DNA from: Laetiporus sulphureus 93-53
Taxonomy: Eukaryota > Basidiomycota > Agaricomycetes > Polyporales > Laetiporaceae
Assembly (NCBI RefSeq): GCF_001632365.1
Contig: NW_024468620.1
Location: 1 to 24,702, forward strand
Reading direction: 5' to 3'
Length of the DNA stretch: 24,702 nt
A program made the translations under genes and the position numbers. Under the pieces are notes generated by a model. That model ran no database searches. It saw only the letters and a list, made by a program, of their open reading frames with translations, and had not been told where the DNA came from. Positions 1 through 8,298 of the stretch are shown here, piece by piece (position 1 is the first letter of the stretch; every line of letters begins with the position of its first letter).

Positions 1-402
1 GAACATAATGCCAGAACTGGTAATGGTTCTGGTCTCACCATGACAACTACCTACTATTGGCCATGAGGTTGCCCATGAGATAATTGTATAACATGATGCC
101 ACCTTTGTCGGTAACTGAAGTGGTACCATTATTGAGTGGCCAATGGGGTGTCTACTACTTAGTAAGGTGCCTCAGTGTCACATGGGATAGCTGAGCCTTG
201 CGGGCTTCAGTGATCATAGTTGAGCACTAGTTAGGGGTCACATGCTAGGGGCGCTAGTGTGGGTGCTTGTCTAGGTCACGTGACTGAATGTGTTCCTGAT
301 GGATCGTAAGTGGCTTCCTGTGACGTCTGTGCCTTGTGTCATGTCTAAGGTTTATACCTTGGCATGATGCCAAAGGTATATTGTAGTGGGAAAACTGTGA
401 CA
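1..402 (-). repeat. 3' LTR of element 1 (partial)
   Basis: This matches 6059-6461 over its whole length, with 18 substitutions and one single-base length difference by my alignment. On the minus strand it begins TGTCACAG, and the plus text ends CTGTGACA at 402, the usual TG...CA ends. The rest of the LTR lies left of the window. Confidence 0.88.
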
Positions 403-416
403 TCACCCCCCTCAGG
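403..416 (-). promoter_or_regulatory. Polypurine tract of element 1
   Basis: The minus strand reads CCTGAGGGGGGTGA directly before the 3' LTR. A purine run at this position is where plus-strand DNA synthesis is primed in LTR retrotransposons. It also fixes the orientation of element 1 as minus. Confidence 0.65.
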
Positions 417-880
417 TTTACGCTCTAAGTAAACCATCAGATTTTTTTATTGGGTGTTTGTAGGTTGACAAATGTGTGGGTGGTGTAGTGACATGTGCAA
501 CAGTTTAGTGGACATGTTTTAGGTCCTTGGGCGCTCAAAGCTGCCAATTAATGCAGTTTATAGTACATGCTTGGGTGCTTGGATAACATTCTATAGTGAG
601 AATGTTGTTATAGGATGATACTATTGTGTCGGTTCTGCCATGATCCATGATGAGCGTCTAGATTGACTTTCCTGATCGATTGTGATCTGTCTTAATGGCT
701 GTGCCCGTTCCTTTATGATGTCAGTCTTATAGGTGGCCAGCAAACATTGAGTGAGTTTTGTGGACATCCTCAGGTCCGTGTACATTTATGCTTTCATTTT
801 CTTTATAGGTGGTTGACTTGTGGTTCGACTCGTTGTCGCCTTATATCTTTCCCCTTGATAGAAATGAGCTTGTATGCAAA
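417..880. other. Non-coding 3' internal region of element 1
   Basis: No open frame with recognisable content is seen on either strand. One copy of the unit described at 881-1059 lies at about 498-545 (ACAGTTTAGT then GCGCTCAAAGCTGCC), and a partial copy may lie near 750-780. The rest looks like degenerate untranslated element sequence. Confidence 0.5.
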
Positions 881-1059
881 ACAGTTTAGTGACATTGTTT
901 AGGTCAAGTGGCACTCAAAGCTGCCTGGCAAAATAGTTTAACGACATACTCAGGTCGTGTGGCGCTCAAAGCTGCCTAGTGGCACAGTTTAGTTGACTTG
1001 CCCAGGTCATGTGGTGCTCAAAGCTGCCAAAATGGTACAGTTTAATGATGTTGCCCAAG
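881..1059. repeat. Degenerate tandem repeat, about 52-bp unit, 3.5 copies
   Basis: Units start near 881, 931, 984 and 1037. Each opens with A(C/T)AGTTTA, has a variable GACAT...AGGTC middle and closes with CTCAAAGCTGCC. The fourth unit is broken off where the LTR at 1060 begins. The units are diverged, so the array is old. It lies in the non-coding part of element 1. Confidence 0.75.
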
Positions 1060-1812
1060 TGTTATGAAGCGTTCCTTGCGAACCTCCCCTAATCTGCAAC
1101 TTGACTTATCTTTATAGTGTGTCAATGCCTAGTCTCGAGGTAGCAGTGAGATACTGTCACTCTACCCTGTCTAGGTCTTCACTGAGCAGCTACTGCACAT
1201 TCACTCACAGGTTACTAGGTTCGCTGATCTGACTCTAGACAAGTGTACAAGCTTGAATACCCCTTGAGAGTGAGTACAGATCCCTTCTGAGTAGAAGTAT
1301 CGAGTTCTCCTTAGGAACGAAGTTCTAGTGCAAAGAACAGATTCTTAGAAACAAGGAGGAAGAGGTTAGTCTTCCTTCTGCTGCTCTGGCCCCTTTATAT
1401 GGTTGCAGATTTATAGTTTGGGGTACTAGCACAAGGGGTCTCTGTCTAGCTAAAGATAGAGAGAAAAACAAATATTAACCACAGTGAGCCAAGTAGTTGG
1501 CAAGCCAGAGTTAGTACAGGTGAAATAGAAGACCTGAAACATGAAAGTTCTGGATCTCAAGATCTGAGAATCCTAAAAATAGAAAATAGCCTTGAAAAGA
1601 TCTGCTTTGAGGAAATAGCAGATGAAATGAAAATGAATACCCCTCATATGTGCTTCTATCATTCCCACAGCTCCTTGTACAACATCGTGGGAGATGTGAA
1701 CTGAGATACTGGTAAGTCTCGAGGGCACACGTGGTCTTGTATCACGTGACCAGAATTTGAGGGTTCTCCAGCACTTAATCCTTCCAGATGATCGATGCTT
1801 CACTTCGTAACA
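1060..1812 (-). repeat. LTR 'A', related to the LTRs of element 2, nested in element 1
   Basis: The plus text starts TGTTATGAAG and ends CGTAACA. It aligns along its length with the LTRs at 9826-10472 and 19924-20593: shared blocks include the CTACTGCACATTCAC segment, a GAGTG.AGAT segment and AGGTGAAATAGAA. It is clearly more diverged than those two are from each other. The sequence after it (1813-1850) matches that beside the LTR at 9826, including a purine-rich stretch on the minus strand. It therefore looks like the 3' LTR of a minus-strand element whose other end is gone. The flanks CCAAG (1055-1059) and CAAGC (1813-1817) are not a clean duplication. Confidence 0.8.
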
Positions 1813-1848
1813 CAAGCTTCCCTCTCCAACCACCAAGACCCTTGATGA
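1813..1848 (-). promoter_or_regulatory. Polypurine tract and 3' internal end of the LTR 'A' element
   Basis: The minus strand reads GGTTGGAGAGGGAAGCTTG directly before LTR A. Nearly the same block, including the upstream ATCAAGGGTCTTG, precedes the LTR at 9826-10472. Conservation at the same place in two copies whose internal regions otherwise differ points to a functional plus-strand primer site. Confidence 0.6.
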
Positions 1849-2524
1849 TTAGACTATAAGATCTCCTCTTCTTGGATTGCCATAAGTGATAGGTTCAGTT
1901 GCTGAAAGTGTCCGTAGGTAGTTCTGAGTCGGCCAGACTGGAATAATTATATAGGACTTAGAGTCCTTCACACTTTGGCTTTCTTCTTCTTCTTTTTAGA
2001 GTTTAAAGACTGTGAAGAAGGATTTTCGGAGTCAGATGGAGACGTGCTGTTAGAACTTCCAAAGATTTCAGCAGCAACCTGTCAGCCCATGTTCCTATCG
2101 GTGATGGTCCAGAATTGCTATTAGCCTCCGGTCATCTAATAGTTTGTTCATCCTTGGTTGCGCGAAAACTCTGAAGGTTTCTAGGTGCCCGTTTTTCTGA
2201 AGACATCGACATGTTTTCAGAGCTTTGATTGTCAAAATCAATGCTAGAGTTTCGTGCTTTTGCAGATCTAGGATGATCTGGTGACAGCAAATTTGGAATT
2301 CTTCAAGAATTCCAGCACTTGCTATTTTGTGATGGTTGATATATTTGACCATTATTGTCTGTATCTGGGGTCCTTCTAGGACATTGTGCATGGTGGTGTC
2401 TATAACAGTTGCAATTATAGCAACACCCAGTGAACTGCTGATGACCTGACATATTCTTGGCCTTTAATGCTGTTTGCTTCTGATGGCCTGACATATCCTT
2501 AGTCATGGATGCTGTTCACTTTGG
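1849..2524 (-). pseudogene. Gag-like remnant with a CCHC zinc knuckle
   Basis: At about 2303-2506 the minus strand encodes a fragment with CYNCNCYRHHHAQC, a CX2CX4HX4C knuckle of the kind that binds RNA in Gag nucleocapsid. Just before it a 14-residue repeat carries MSGHQ twice, from a 42-bp tandem duplication at about 2440-2523. A 98-residue open stretch in another frame follows (2095-2391), and below 2095 stops are frequent. The knuckle resembles CYNCGGTGHQANKC of element 2 more than the other knuckle of element 1 (about 3000-3040). This segment may therefore belong to the element that brought LTR A rather than to element 1. No function remains. Confidence 0.5.
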
Positions 2525-3341
2525 TCATGCACTGTGATGTTAGTCCCTTATGAACCTTCATCATACAAGGGCTTTGATACCCTCCCATTCGTCTTGTCAG
2601 AGATCGAGTGATGTCATCAGTACTGCCTTCCATACTGATGTTGAGAAGTCAATTTGATCTGAGTTAGTTTCTTCAGTGTGGATAACATTGATCTGATGAA
2701 GCTCAAGAACTCTTCAGGACATTCGGTTAATATTGATGGGATCATTGTCATCTTCGTCGTTTATTGGATCTGATTGTTGTCGAGAGCTGTTGATTCCGAA
2801 GAATTCAGCAAGCTTCAAATTGATTAGCTTTGTGACTAATTGCTCCATCTAATCCTTGATTGACATCGTGATGGAGGAATCCTTTGATCTAGTGTGTGTT
2901 TTCTTTAAGTGCACACTTTCTTGTTTGGGTAAAGAAGTTTCCTTTTTAAGCTTGACTTCTTTTGTATAATGTTGGGTCAGTTTCGATCTTTTTGTTGAAC
3001 ATTGATCTGCTTCATGTCCCTTCTTGTCACAACGGTAGCATCTTCTTTCTTCGATTAGTCTGAACTGAAACTGTCATAGCCTGTCAACATCCATTGCATT
3101 TAGATCTCATTCAGGAGGATCTACCTTCATAGAAACTTCTTGTTCCGTTCTTTCAGATGAGGAAATGAAGTTGAAGATGTTGGTTTTGCTGTGATAGACA
3201 TCTTCCAAATCTGTGATTCCTCTCGCCGCATTACATGCAGCCTGATATATCACCGGTGGTGTCACCTGGATGAACACCTTGTTGACTAGTGTCTGATTCA
3301 AGCCTCGCTTGAAGTGAACAAGCTTTGCATAGTGGTCATCT
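2525..3341 (-). pseudogene. Gag of element 1, C-terminal part (after the solo LTR)
   Basis: This continues the gag reading frame beyond the inserted LTR at 3342-4293. It first encodes DDHYAKLVHFKRGLNQTL, which matches DDYQKLIHFKRGLNEKL of element 2 gag (near 17,800). A linker with AMDVDRL follows, then the knuckle CYRCDKKGHEADQC (CX2CX4HX4C, about 3000-3040). After the knuckle comes a Lys/Ser-rich stretch with several in-frame stops, and the frame ends near 2560. Gag forms the particle and its knuckle binds element RNA; this copy cannot be translated through. The open frame at 3107-3442 runs into the inserted LTR, so its first 30 or so residues are not gag. Confidence 0.78.
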
Positions 3342-4293
3342 GTCACAGTATTAAGTGGCACCTTTCTTTTTGCACCAATAAAGTCATCATTTGGCAACCA
3401 CAAGTGGTTATTCAGATGCCAACCTTCATATTGATCTCGCAAAGTGGATACTTAGACAAACAGCACAATACCACCATATACATCACGGATATGACTGTGT
3501 CTACCACATGACCATCAAGCACCCATGATTCAGCCACCCAGTCACGTGACACTGGCCACTTGCCCTATTCAGAAGTTATCAGGTGTTGGTCACGTGACAC
3601 CAGGCCACTTGCCCAGAATTAAACTCTTTGGCCCACAATAGGCTTACCTGTGCTCATTGGACCATCAAGCTAGCAAGCACCCAATTCGCTGCTCAATAGC
3701 AGCACCAACTACATGGCTGCCAAATAGTAGCATCAGCATTAGAATATGCGCTATGGCAGAACCCCCATTGGCCACTCAATAAGTGGCACCACTTCAGCTA
3801 CTCAAATAGTGGCACCACCTCAGCTACTCATATAGTGGCACCACCTTCAGGCAATTATCTCATTGGGTAAAGTAGGATTACCTTGGCATATCTATGGCCT
3901 TTATAGATAGTTGCTATAGCAAAAGTCCAGAACCATTACTGATGTTGGCAATATGTTCACATGTAGACAGGACAGGACCCCAGTAAGTACACCATGGTTA
4001 GGATACCCAGGGTCCACCACTACATGTATATAAGCACATGAGGATCTAAGGGAAGACCTTAGATTCATTCATCTATTTCATGTGGCCTAAGAAGCCTTCA
4101 CCCCCTCTTTGTGTGACATAAGGCTATGGGCCCTTTGAGCCCCTTTTTGTAGGCTGCATGTCACTGCATACCTTTTTGATCTAGCCCCCTTGTGGCAGGT
4201 CCTTATTTTAGCTTTTGTGCAGGTCACTGAGCGCGTCTAGCACCTTGCAGCCATTTTCTTACCTTTTGGCAGGATCTATGATGCACCGTGACA
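3342..4293 (+). mobile_element. Solo LTR inserted in element 1 gag, with 5-bp target duplication
   Basis: It starts TGTCACAG and ends CCGTGACA. It is flanked by TCATC (3337-3341) and TTATC (4294-4298), a 5-bp duplication with one mismatch. Removing it and one flank restores the gag frame (EI-D-DHYAK, compare EITDDYQK in element 2). Its TATATAAG box (near 4026) reads on the plus strand, opposite to the host element. Its reverse complement is related to the element 1 LTR: the CTTATATACATGTA block, then TGTGAACATA, AATGGTTCTGG and GAGTGGCCAATGGGG in the same order. At 952 bp it is longer than the 685-bp element 1 LTR, so it is a diverged relative. No internal sequence is left, as expected after LTR-LTR recombination. 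Confidence 0.9.
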
Positions 4294-4298
4294 TTATC

Positions 4299-5552
4299 AA
4301 TTTCAGCATAGCGGAATAGAATGTCGAGGTTTTCAATATAATCATCGACACTTCTTCTTCCTTGCATGCATTTGCCATTGATTAACACCTGCCATGCTTG
4401 ATCCTTGATTGCAACTCCTCCATACTTTTCTAGGAGCGCTAGTCAGAAATCGCCATAGGATTCTAAATCTCCTGGATTTCCAGTTTGTGCAATTATTTTC
4501 GCTTCCCATGATTTGATTCATTTGGATGCGGTCGACTTGGGCTTGAAGTGAGACATGACAAATGCTATTTGGCTAAAGTCATCATTGTAGACATGAAGGT
4601 TTGCCTGTAGATGTCGTTCCACTGATTTGAGAAATGATATAAACTTCCTTTTGTCTCCTGTGAATGACGAAATATTTCTCATTTGTTGCTTTTCCACTTC
4701 TGGCGTACTTAGAGTGGAACTGTACTGCACATACAATGTCATGTTCTGGAGATATTTCTGCCATTGGAATTCCAAACATGTCATTCCTGGATGCACTGGT
4801 GGCTCTTGTGCTGGGTCATACCATGCCTTGACAGGATGTTTTCCTGTCATTCCCAAATCACTTGCTTGTGCTATGGCTGACTTTGGCCTTCCTGGTACTT
4901 CAAATTGTACTGATGGCTTTCCTCCTTCTGAGGATGTTCTGGTTAAAGGTGTCATTCTGACTCCTTTCCATAATTCTAACCCATCGTAGGGTTTCGTAGA
5001 TGTTGGCATAGTATTTTGGTTGCCACCTTCTAATAGGCTCGAATTGATGCCAAGAGGATTTTATTCCTCTCATTCTTTTCCTTTTCTTGATTCTTTGGCG
5101 TGCTCTGGCCTTGGATCAACTTGTATTGCTTCTCCTCTTGGAAGCTCCATTTGTGTCAGGAATTCCTCCTCAAATTCCTTCCTGATATCCTTTCGATTGT
5201 CCATCACTCGACAGATTTCTTGAACATCTCTTTCGAGCTCGCGTAGCTCTTCTTGTTCTTCTGGAGTCATAAGGTTCCCCAGCCTTTGTCATCTTTGCAG
5301 CTGAATAGCTCATGAATTTCTGATGTCAGTGAACCAATCTAACTCTTCATTGGTTGCGTCGTTCCAGGATAATGGTGTCGTATATCCTTTGTCTCCTTGA
5401 TAGCTCACTGGCTCTTCATCGGAGTCTGATTCATATCCTTTGGTTTCGCAATATGACATCTTGTCTTTTTTCTGTCCTTGGTAGCTTTTAACCAATCTTG
5501 TTCTTGACTGCACAGGTCCACATATCCACACAGGATTCTTCTGAATAGTCAC
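4299..5552 (-). pseudogene. Gag of element 1, N-terminal part (before the solo LTR)
   Basis: Three open pieces read in order on the minus strand. The first (5310-5552) is a short acidic N-terminal piece with ESDSDEEP. The second (5070-5270) is a charged helical segment, LRELERDVQEICRVMDNRK, followed by ELPRGEAIQVD; element 2 has LEGEVEGLCRIL and ELPSGEAIQID at the same place. The third (4518-5009) is the capsid-like core with LQANLHVYNDDFSQIAFVMS, matching LQANAGVYNDDFSKIVFILS of element 2. The frame then continues, with stops, through EKYGGVAIKDQAWQVL and VDDYIENLDILFRYAEI to the LTR insertion point. In-frame stops and frame changes show it is dead. The match to element 2 is the basis for calling it gag. 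Confidence 0.8.
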
Positions 5553-5776
5553 AGACTATCGCTAGTTTTTTTCAATCTTCTTGATTCCTGGATTGCCTGA
5601 AAATACCAGTCCTGTGTTGAGTACTCTGGCAGTAAATTGACAGTTTTTATGGACGTTGTCTAGGTCCAAAAAGCCAGTCCCTCAAAGGGTACTTTGGCTG
5701 ATGCCTGGTCCACATTGGATCTCAAGGCACCCTGCAAGCAGCACGTTGCTGGTTGCAGTTGAGAGTTTCATTCAAA
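5553..5776 (-). other. 5' leader of element 1
   Basis: This lies between the 5' LTR and the first gag piece. No long open frame is present. It holds a motif at about 5640-5690 (ACAGTTTTTATGGAC, TAGGTCC, CTCAAAG) that recalls the tandem unit at 881-1059. The minus-strand sequence after the LTR begins TTTGAATGAAAC and does not start with the usual TGG, so I cannot assign a primer-binding site. Confidence 0.45.
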
Positions 5777-6461
5777 TGTCACAGTGCATTGTGACTCCTG
5801 CCTGAGAAGGCAAGGAGCTGGCTGCAAGGTGCTGCCTGCATCTTGTGACTCATTGCCAGTGGTGGATGATGATATGAAGCAAGAAGAGGTTCAAAGGACC
5901 CTTCACCTTATCTCACACAAAAGAGAGGTGGTGGCTGTTAGGCCTCATAAAATAGGTGAATGAAACTGAGGATACCCAGTTCCTCATAGGTGCTTATATA
6001 CATGTATGGCAGAGCCCCTGGCACTTGTGCTACTGTGAGACCTCTGGTACCTACATGTGAACATAATGCCAGAACTGGTAATGGTTCTGGTCTCACCATG
6101 ACAACTACCTACTATTGGCCATGAGGTTGCCCATGAGATAATTGTATAACATGGTGCCACCTTTGTCGGTGACTGAAGTGGTGCCATTATTGAGTGGCCA
6201 ATGGGGTGTCTACTACTTAGTAAGGTGCCTCAGTGTCACATGGGATAGCTGAGCCTTGCAGGCTTTGGTGATTATAGTTGAGTGCTAGTTAGGGGGTCAC
6301 ATGCTAGGGGCGCTAGTGTGGGTGCTTGTTTAGGTCACGTGACTGAACACGTTCCTGGTGGATCATAAGTGGCTTCCTGTGATGTCTGTGCCTTGTGTCA
6401 TGTCTAAGGTTTATACCTTGGCATGATGCCAAAGGTATATTGTAGTGAAAAAACTGTGACA
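5777..6461 (-). repeat. 5' LTR of element 1
   Basis: The plus text starts TGTCACAGTGCATTG and ends CTGTGACA, 685 bp. The minus strand carries TGTATATAAGCACC (about 5990-6003), a likely TATA box. Its inner 403 bp match 1-402. The base pairs outside it, TCAAA (5772-5776) and GCTGC (6462-6466), differ, as expected when only one of them is target DNA. Confidence 0.88.
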
Positions 6462-7136
6462 GCTGCTACACCTGTTGTACTGTCCTTGGTTGTGAGTCTA
6501 TGGCTTCATCATATATTTTGGCGAAAACTGGTCTCACTGGGAACAAGGCTACGACACCTTGTTATAATTGTTAATGGCCTCCACTCTGCATCTGATTACA
6601 TGACTTGATTAAATGAATAGATGGTGAGCAATCTTAGAAACTGCCTTCGTGCGACTCATTGCTGATGAAGAAGTTGATAGCTGCACTTATCCCTCTTCAA
6701 GTTGATGTGAGGATGCAAGATTCAGTGCATCCGTATACAGAATGTATGTGTCTTCGATCCAGCTGAACAGCTGCTGAAGAGGTTGCCCAAAATCATTGCA
6801 AAAGCGGTGAAGACACTGCGCTATGTAGCATTGGACAATCTAGAGGATGTTTCAAATCAAATCTGGATAGATGATGAATATGATGGGTATGAGACCAATA
6901 GTTCATGGTGGCACATCATGACATGGGATGCGAAGTGCTTTCTCATGCCGATATCTGTTGAGGGGGATGAGAGAGTGGATGCACACCTCAGATCAGCTGA
7001 ATTTGAGACAAATGTCATAGGTGCATTCTAACCTACTTAGTAGATTCTATCTCACACTGTACAATAGTCATCTGCAGATGAAAAGGATCTTCTGGAGTCA
7101 CACAGGATGAATCTGACAACATTCCACTGAGGCTCT
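6462..7136 (+). other. Non-LTR segment with a coding scrap of unknown origin (6783-7031)
   Basis: This starts directly after the 5' LTR of element 1 and is probably old host sequence. At 6783-7031 an 82-codon open stretch ends in TAA. It includes IIAKAVKTLRYVALDNLEDV and a Trp-rich part (SSWWHIMTWDAKCF), then GDERVDAHLRSAEFET. It has no ATG at its start and the upstream frame is closed. The Trp-rich piece followed by an LRSAEFE-like ending faintly recalls C-termini of fungal F-box/LRR-type proteins, but this is only an impression. I cannot assign a function. The rest shows no features. Confidence 0.3.
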
Positions 7137-7194
7137 AACTATTTATACTATTTACACTCCTGAGGTGTAAATAAATAGTATATAGTAAACAGTT
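7137..7194. repeat. AT-rich imperfect palindrome, copy 1
   Basis: This 58-bp unit opens AACTATTTATACTATTTACAC and closes with GTGTAAATAAATAGTATATAGTAAACAGTT, so its halves pair around TCCTGAG. The same ends recur at 7554-7630. Related AAACAGTTTATA pieces trail on to about 7240. It could be a tiny inverted-repeat element or a cruciform-forming relic. Confidence 0.6.
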
Positions 7195-7553
7195 GGTATA
7201 TATGTATTTTAAACAGTTTATATAAAGTTTATATAGTTTTTTTGTCCCATCTCTTAGTGGAGTTCTACTTAACTGTGAGCAGCCTCTGTGATTGTTGGGA
7301 CCCTTAAGGAGCTGGGTGTATCAGCACACACATGATAGTGAGCAGAAAACAAGCATTCAACTTCAAGACTTGTACCACAAATGACAAGGAAATCTCATAT
7401 CATACAAAAAAGGACAAAAAACTCATGTTCATGAGTCTATATGATGATTAACTGTCAGTGGTGGCTTCTGTCAAACACTATGACTTTCAATTGGCTCACT
7501 GTTGCACTGTCAAATCTAACAATTATGCACTCAATAGCCTTATGTCATCATAA
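7195..7553. other. Unassigned spacer between the two palindromes
   Basis: AT-rich up to about 7245, then ordinary composition. I see no open frame, repeat or signal in it. Confidence 0.4.
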
Positions 7554-7630
7554 AACTATTTATACTATATATAAACATCTATCTACTATATACAGCCCAA
7601 CCTGTAAATAAACAGATATAGTAAACAGTT
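7554..7630. repeat. AT-rich imperfect palindrome, copy 2
   Basis: This unit starts AACTATTTATACTAT and ends ATATAGTAAACAGTT, the same ends as copy 1, with a longer and less perfectly paired middle. AAAACTATTTAACATAGTATATAG follows it, so the motif cluster runs to about 7655. Confidence 0.55.
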
Positions 7631-7634
7631 AAAA

Positions 7635-8102
7635 CTATTTAACATAGTATATAGATAGAAATGTTGGAGCCTTACCCTCCACAAGACCACACCGTGATGC
7701 ATCAGTGGCTGAGTGCACTCTTGTCAAGTTGAACACAACTCTGAGCGCAATTGTAGGCAACTTCTTATGTAGATGTTTTGGCAGTGATTCTTCAATATAT
7801 TGCAAGTGAAGTGCATAATAATTCTGATGCGCGTTCCTTCGAATTCTACCATTGTGTCTGCCTAGATCTGATGGCATGCAACTGTACGTCTCTGATGCCC
7901 TCATATCTTCCTTCGACATATACTCAAAGTTCTTGACATCAGCTTCTACGCTCCATCCGCTTGATATCTCGATGGGCATGCCAGTGCTCTGAGTCTGAGA
8001 CTCTCGTCCACATCTGCATCTGAGAAATAATATTGAAAAAATCAGCACCCGATGTGAATCAATTGCAACAAGGCTGGTTAAAATGTGCCATGTTGTTGGC
8101 AT
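7635..8102 (-). CDS. Hypothetical open reading frame, unidentified
   Basis: From the ATG at 8102 the frame is open for 155 codons to a stop at 7635; without a start it reaches up to 8183. It has a short hydrophobic stretch (VLIFSILFL) and a polar C-terminal half containing NFEYMSKEDMRASETYS, HQNYYALHLQYIEE and LPKHLHKKLPTIALRVVFNL. I recognise no family. The last codons run into the AT-rich palindrome cluster, so the natural end may be lost. It lies 200 bp beyond the aconitase remnant on the same strand. It may be a chance frame, a gene fragment or an exon. Confidence 0.25.
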   Translation of the reverse strand: MPTTWHILTSLVAIDSHRVLIFSILFLRCRCGRESQTQSTGMPIEISSGWSVEADVKNFEYMSKEDMRASETYSCMPSDLGRHNGRIRRNAHQNYYALHLQYIEESLPKHLHKKLPTIALRVVFNLTRVHSATDASRCGLVEGKAPTFLSIYYVK

Positions 8103-8298
8103 ACGATTATCCCATGAAATACATGTGTGCTTCTGCAGAAGTGGATGCTGATTGGGAGGAACTATATGAATGTGAACTTGCAACAGTACTAGTGACCTAA
8201 TCAGCTACATAAAAAATCTTTCTTCCAGCGACAGCACATTCTGATCCTACCTTGCCATTCTACCGGTGACAGGCCAGCATCTGTGTCGGTGCACGTGT

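Larger units (their letters stand above)
1..6461 (-). mobile_element. Element 1: decayed Ty3/gypsy-type LTR retrotransposon, no recognisable pol, left end outside window
   Basis: Two copies of one LTR, at 1-402 (cut by the window edge) and 5777-6461, lie in the same orientation around an internal region of about 5.4 kb. The TATATAAG box of the LTR reads on the minus strand, the gag remnants read on the minus strand, and a purine-rich tract sits next to the left copy. This makes 5777-6461 the 5' LTR and 1-402 the 3' LTR. The internal region holds gag pieces but I recognise no protease, RT or integrase. Two later insertions account for about 1.7 kb of it (1060-1812 and 3342-4293). The right flank GCTGC (6462-6466) is the expected target duplication, but its partner is outside the window. 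The element is either non-autonomous or a deletion product. Confidence 0.75.

Noticed and set aside
5777..6461. LTR of element 1 read as plus-strand, with a plus-strand element to its right
   Set aside because: The TATATAAG box, the polypurine tract at 403-416 and the gag pieces all read on the minus strand; nothing element-like follows to the right.
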